Shown in pieces: positions 5,043 through 5,125 of a stretch of DNA of 5,125 nucleotides. Origin of the DNA: Candidatus Cloacimonas sp. SDB (GTDB lineage Bacteria; Cloacimonadota; Cloacimonadia; Cloacimonadales; TCS61); assembly GCA_001412425.1 (NCBI GenBank), contig LKUH01000107.1, positions 1 through 5,125 of the forward strand. The letters run 5' to 3'. Numbering within the stretch: the first letter of the stretch is position 1; each line of letters starts with the position of its first letter. Under the pieces are notes generated by a model. That model was not told the origin of the DNA, made no database searches, and saw only the letters and a program-made list of their open reading frames with translations. The position numbers and the translations under genes were made by a program.

Positions 5043-5125
5043 ATGAAACGATTATTTGTTTTTTTTGTATTGTATTTTACAATCTCAAGTTTATTTTCAC
5101 AAATCAAAGTCGATTCAGCCCAGTT
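5043..5125 (+). CDS. Secreted or outer-membrane protein, N-terminus only
   Basis: Only 27 codons are in the window. The product begins MKRLFVFFVLYFTISSLFSQ and continues IKVDSAQ. It has a short basic start, a hydrophobic core (4-17) and a likely signal peptidase I site around LFS-Q (19/20). No lipobox cysteine is visible. A strong GGAGG 8 nt upstream supports the start. The protein is therefore exported, and may be periplasmic, outer-membrane or secreted. The family cannot be told from this stretch. The gene is divergent from the feo operon and need not be related to iron. Confidence 0.75.
   Translation, partial: MKRLFVFFVLYFTISSLFSQIKVDSAQ

Noticed and set aside
4925..5107. Minus-strand ORF of 60 aa
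   Set aside because: It is antisense to the leader and signal-peptide start of the plus-strand gene and has no binding site of note. It is open mainly because of the GC-richer leader.

Overview
This is an AT-rich bacterial window. Its core is a ferrous-iron uptake (Feo) operon on the minus strand. Genes are tightly packed, with ATGA overlaps and clear purine-rich ribosome binding sites. The proteins look like those of a Gram-negative anaerobe or facultative anaerobe. The plus-strand gene at the right edge starts with a signal peptide ending ...SSLFSQ, a style common in the Fibrobacterota-Chlorobiota-Bacteroidota group and relatives such as Cloacimonadota. The strong Shine-Dalgarno sequences argue against typical Bacteroidota. 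The phylum is a guess from style only.

Layout along the minus strand, from right to left: feoA (4399-4629), feoB (2108-4402), a second FeoA-like protein with a Cys/Gly/Arg-rich N-terminal extension (1799-2095), and a FeoC-like winged helix with four cysteines (1573-1797). These four form one transcription unit: 4-nt overlap, 12-nt gap, 1-nt gap. Next is a 229-aa seven-helix membrane protein of unknown function (783-1472), a 267-nt gap, a 125-aa four-helix membrane protein (138-515), and an ATGA-coupled 40-aa ORF matching only the N-terminal beta-alpha-beta of a flavodoxin (19-141). A weak terminator-like hairpin with a T run overlaps the end of that ORF.

Regulation: the 229-aa and 125-aa genes are each preceded by the same 17-bp palindrome (TTGA-N-A-N-G-N-ATTCTCAA, at 1511-1527 and 544-560), which resembles a Fur box. 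I could not find this box upstream of feoA. The feoA leader instead carries a perfect 11-bp inverted repeat (4666-4676 / 4694-4704) that would form a hairpin in the mRNA. The likely picture is a Feo(II) transporter operon with two accessory membrane proteins and a flavodoxin-like remnant in a neighbouring iron-responsive module. Flavodoxin replacing ferredoxin under iron limitation is a known theme, but linking these genes functionally is inference.

The 413 bp between feoA and the plus-strand gene at 5043 is a divergent intergenic region. It holds small palindromes, a possible plus-strand promoter (4904-4933) and, just downstream of it, an 80-nt leader block with about 49% G+C against about 23% in the preceding 100 nt. 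No tRNA, rRNA, CRISPR array or insertion sequence was seen.
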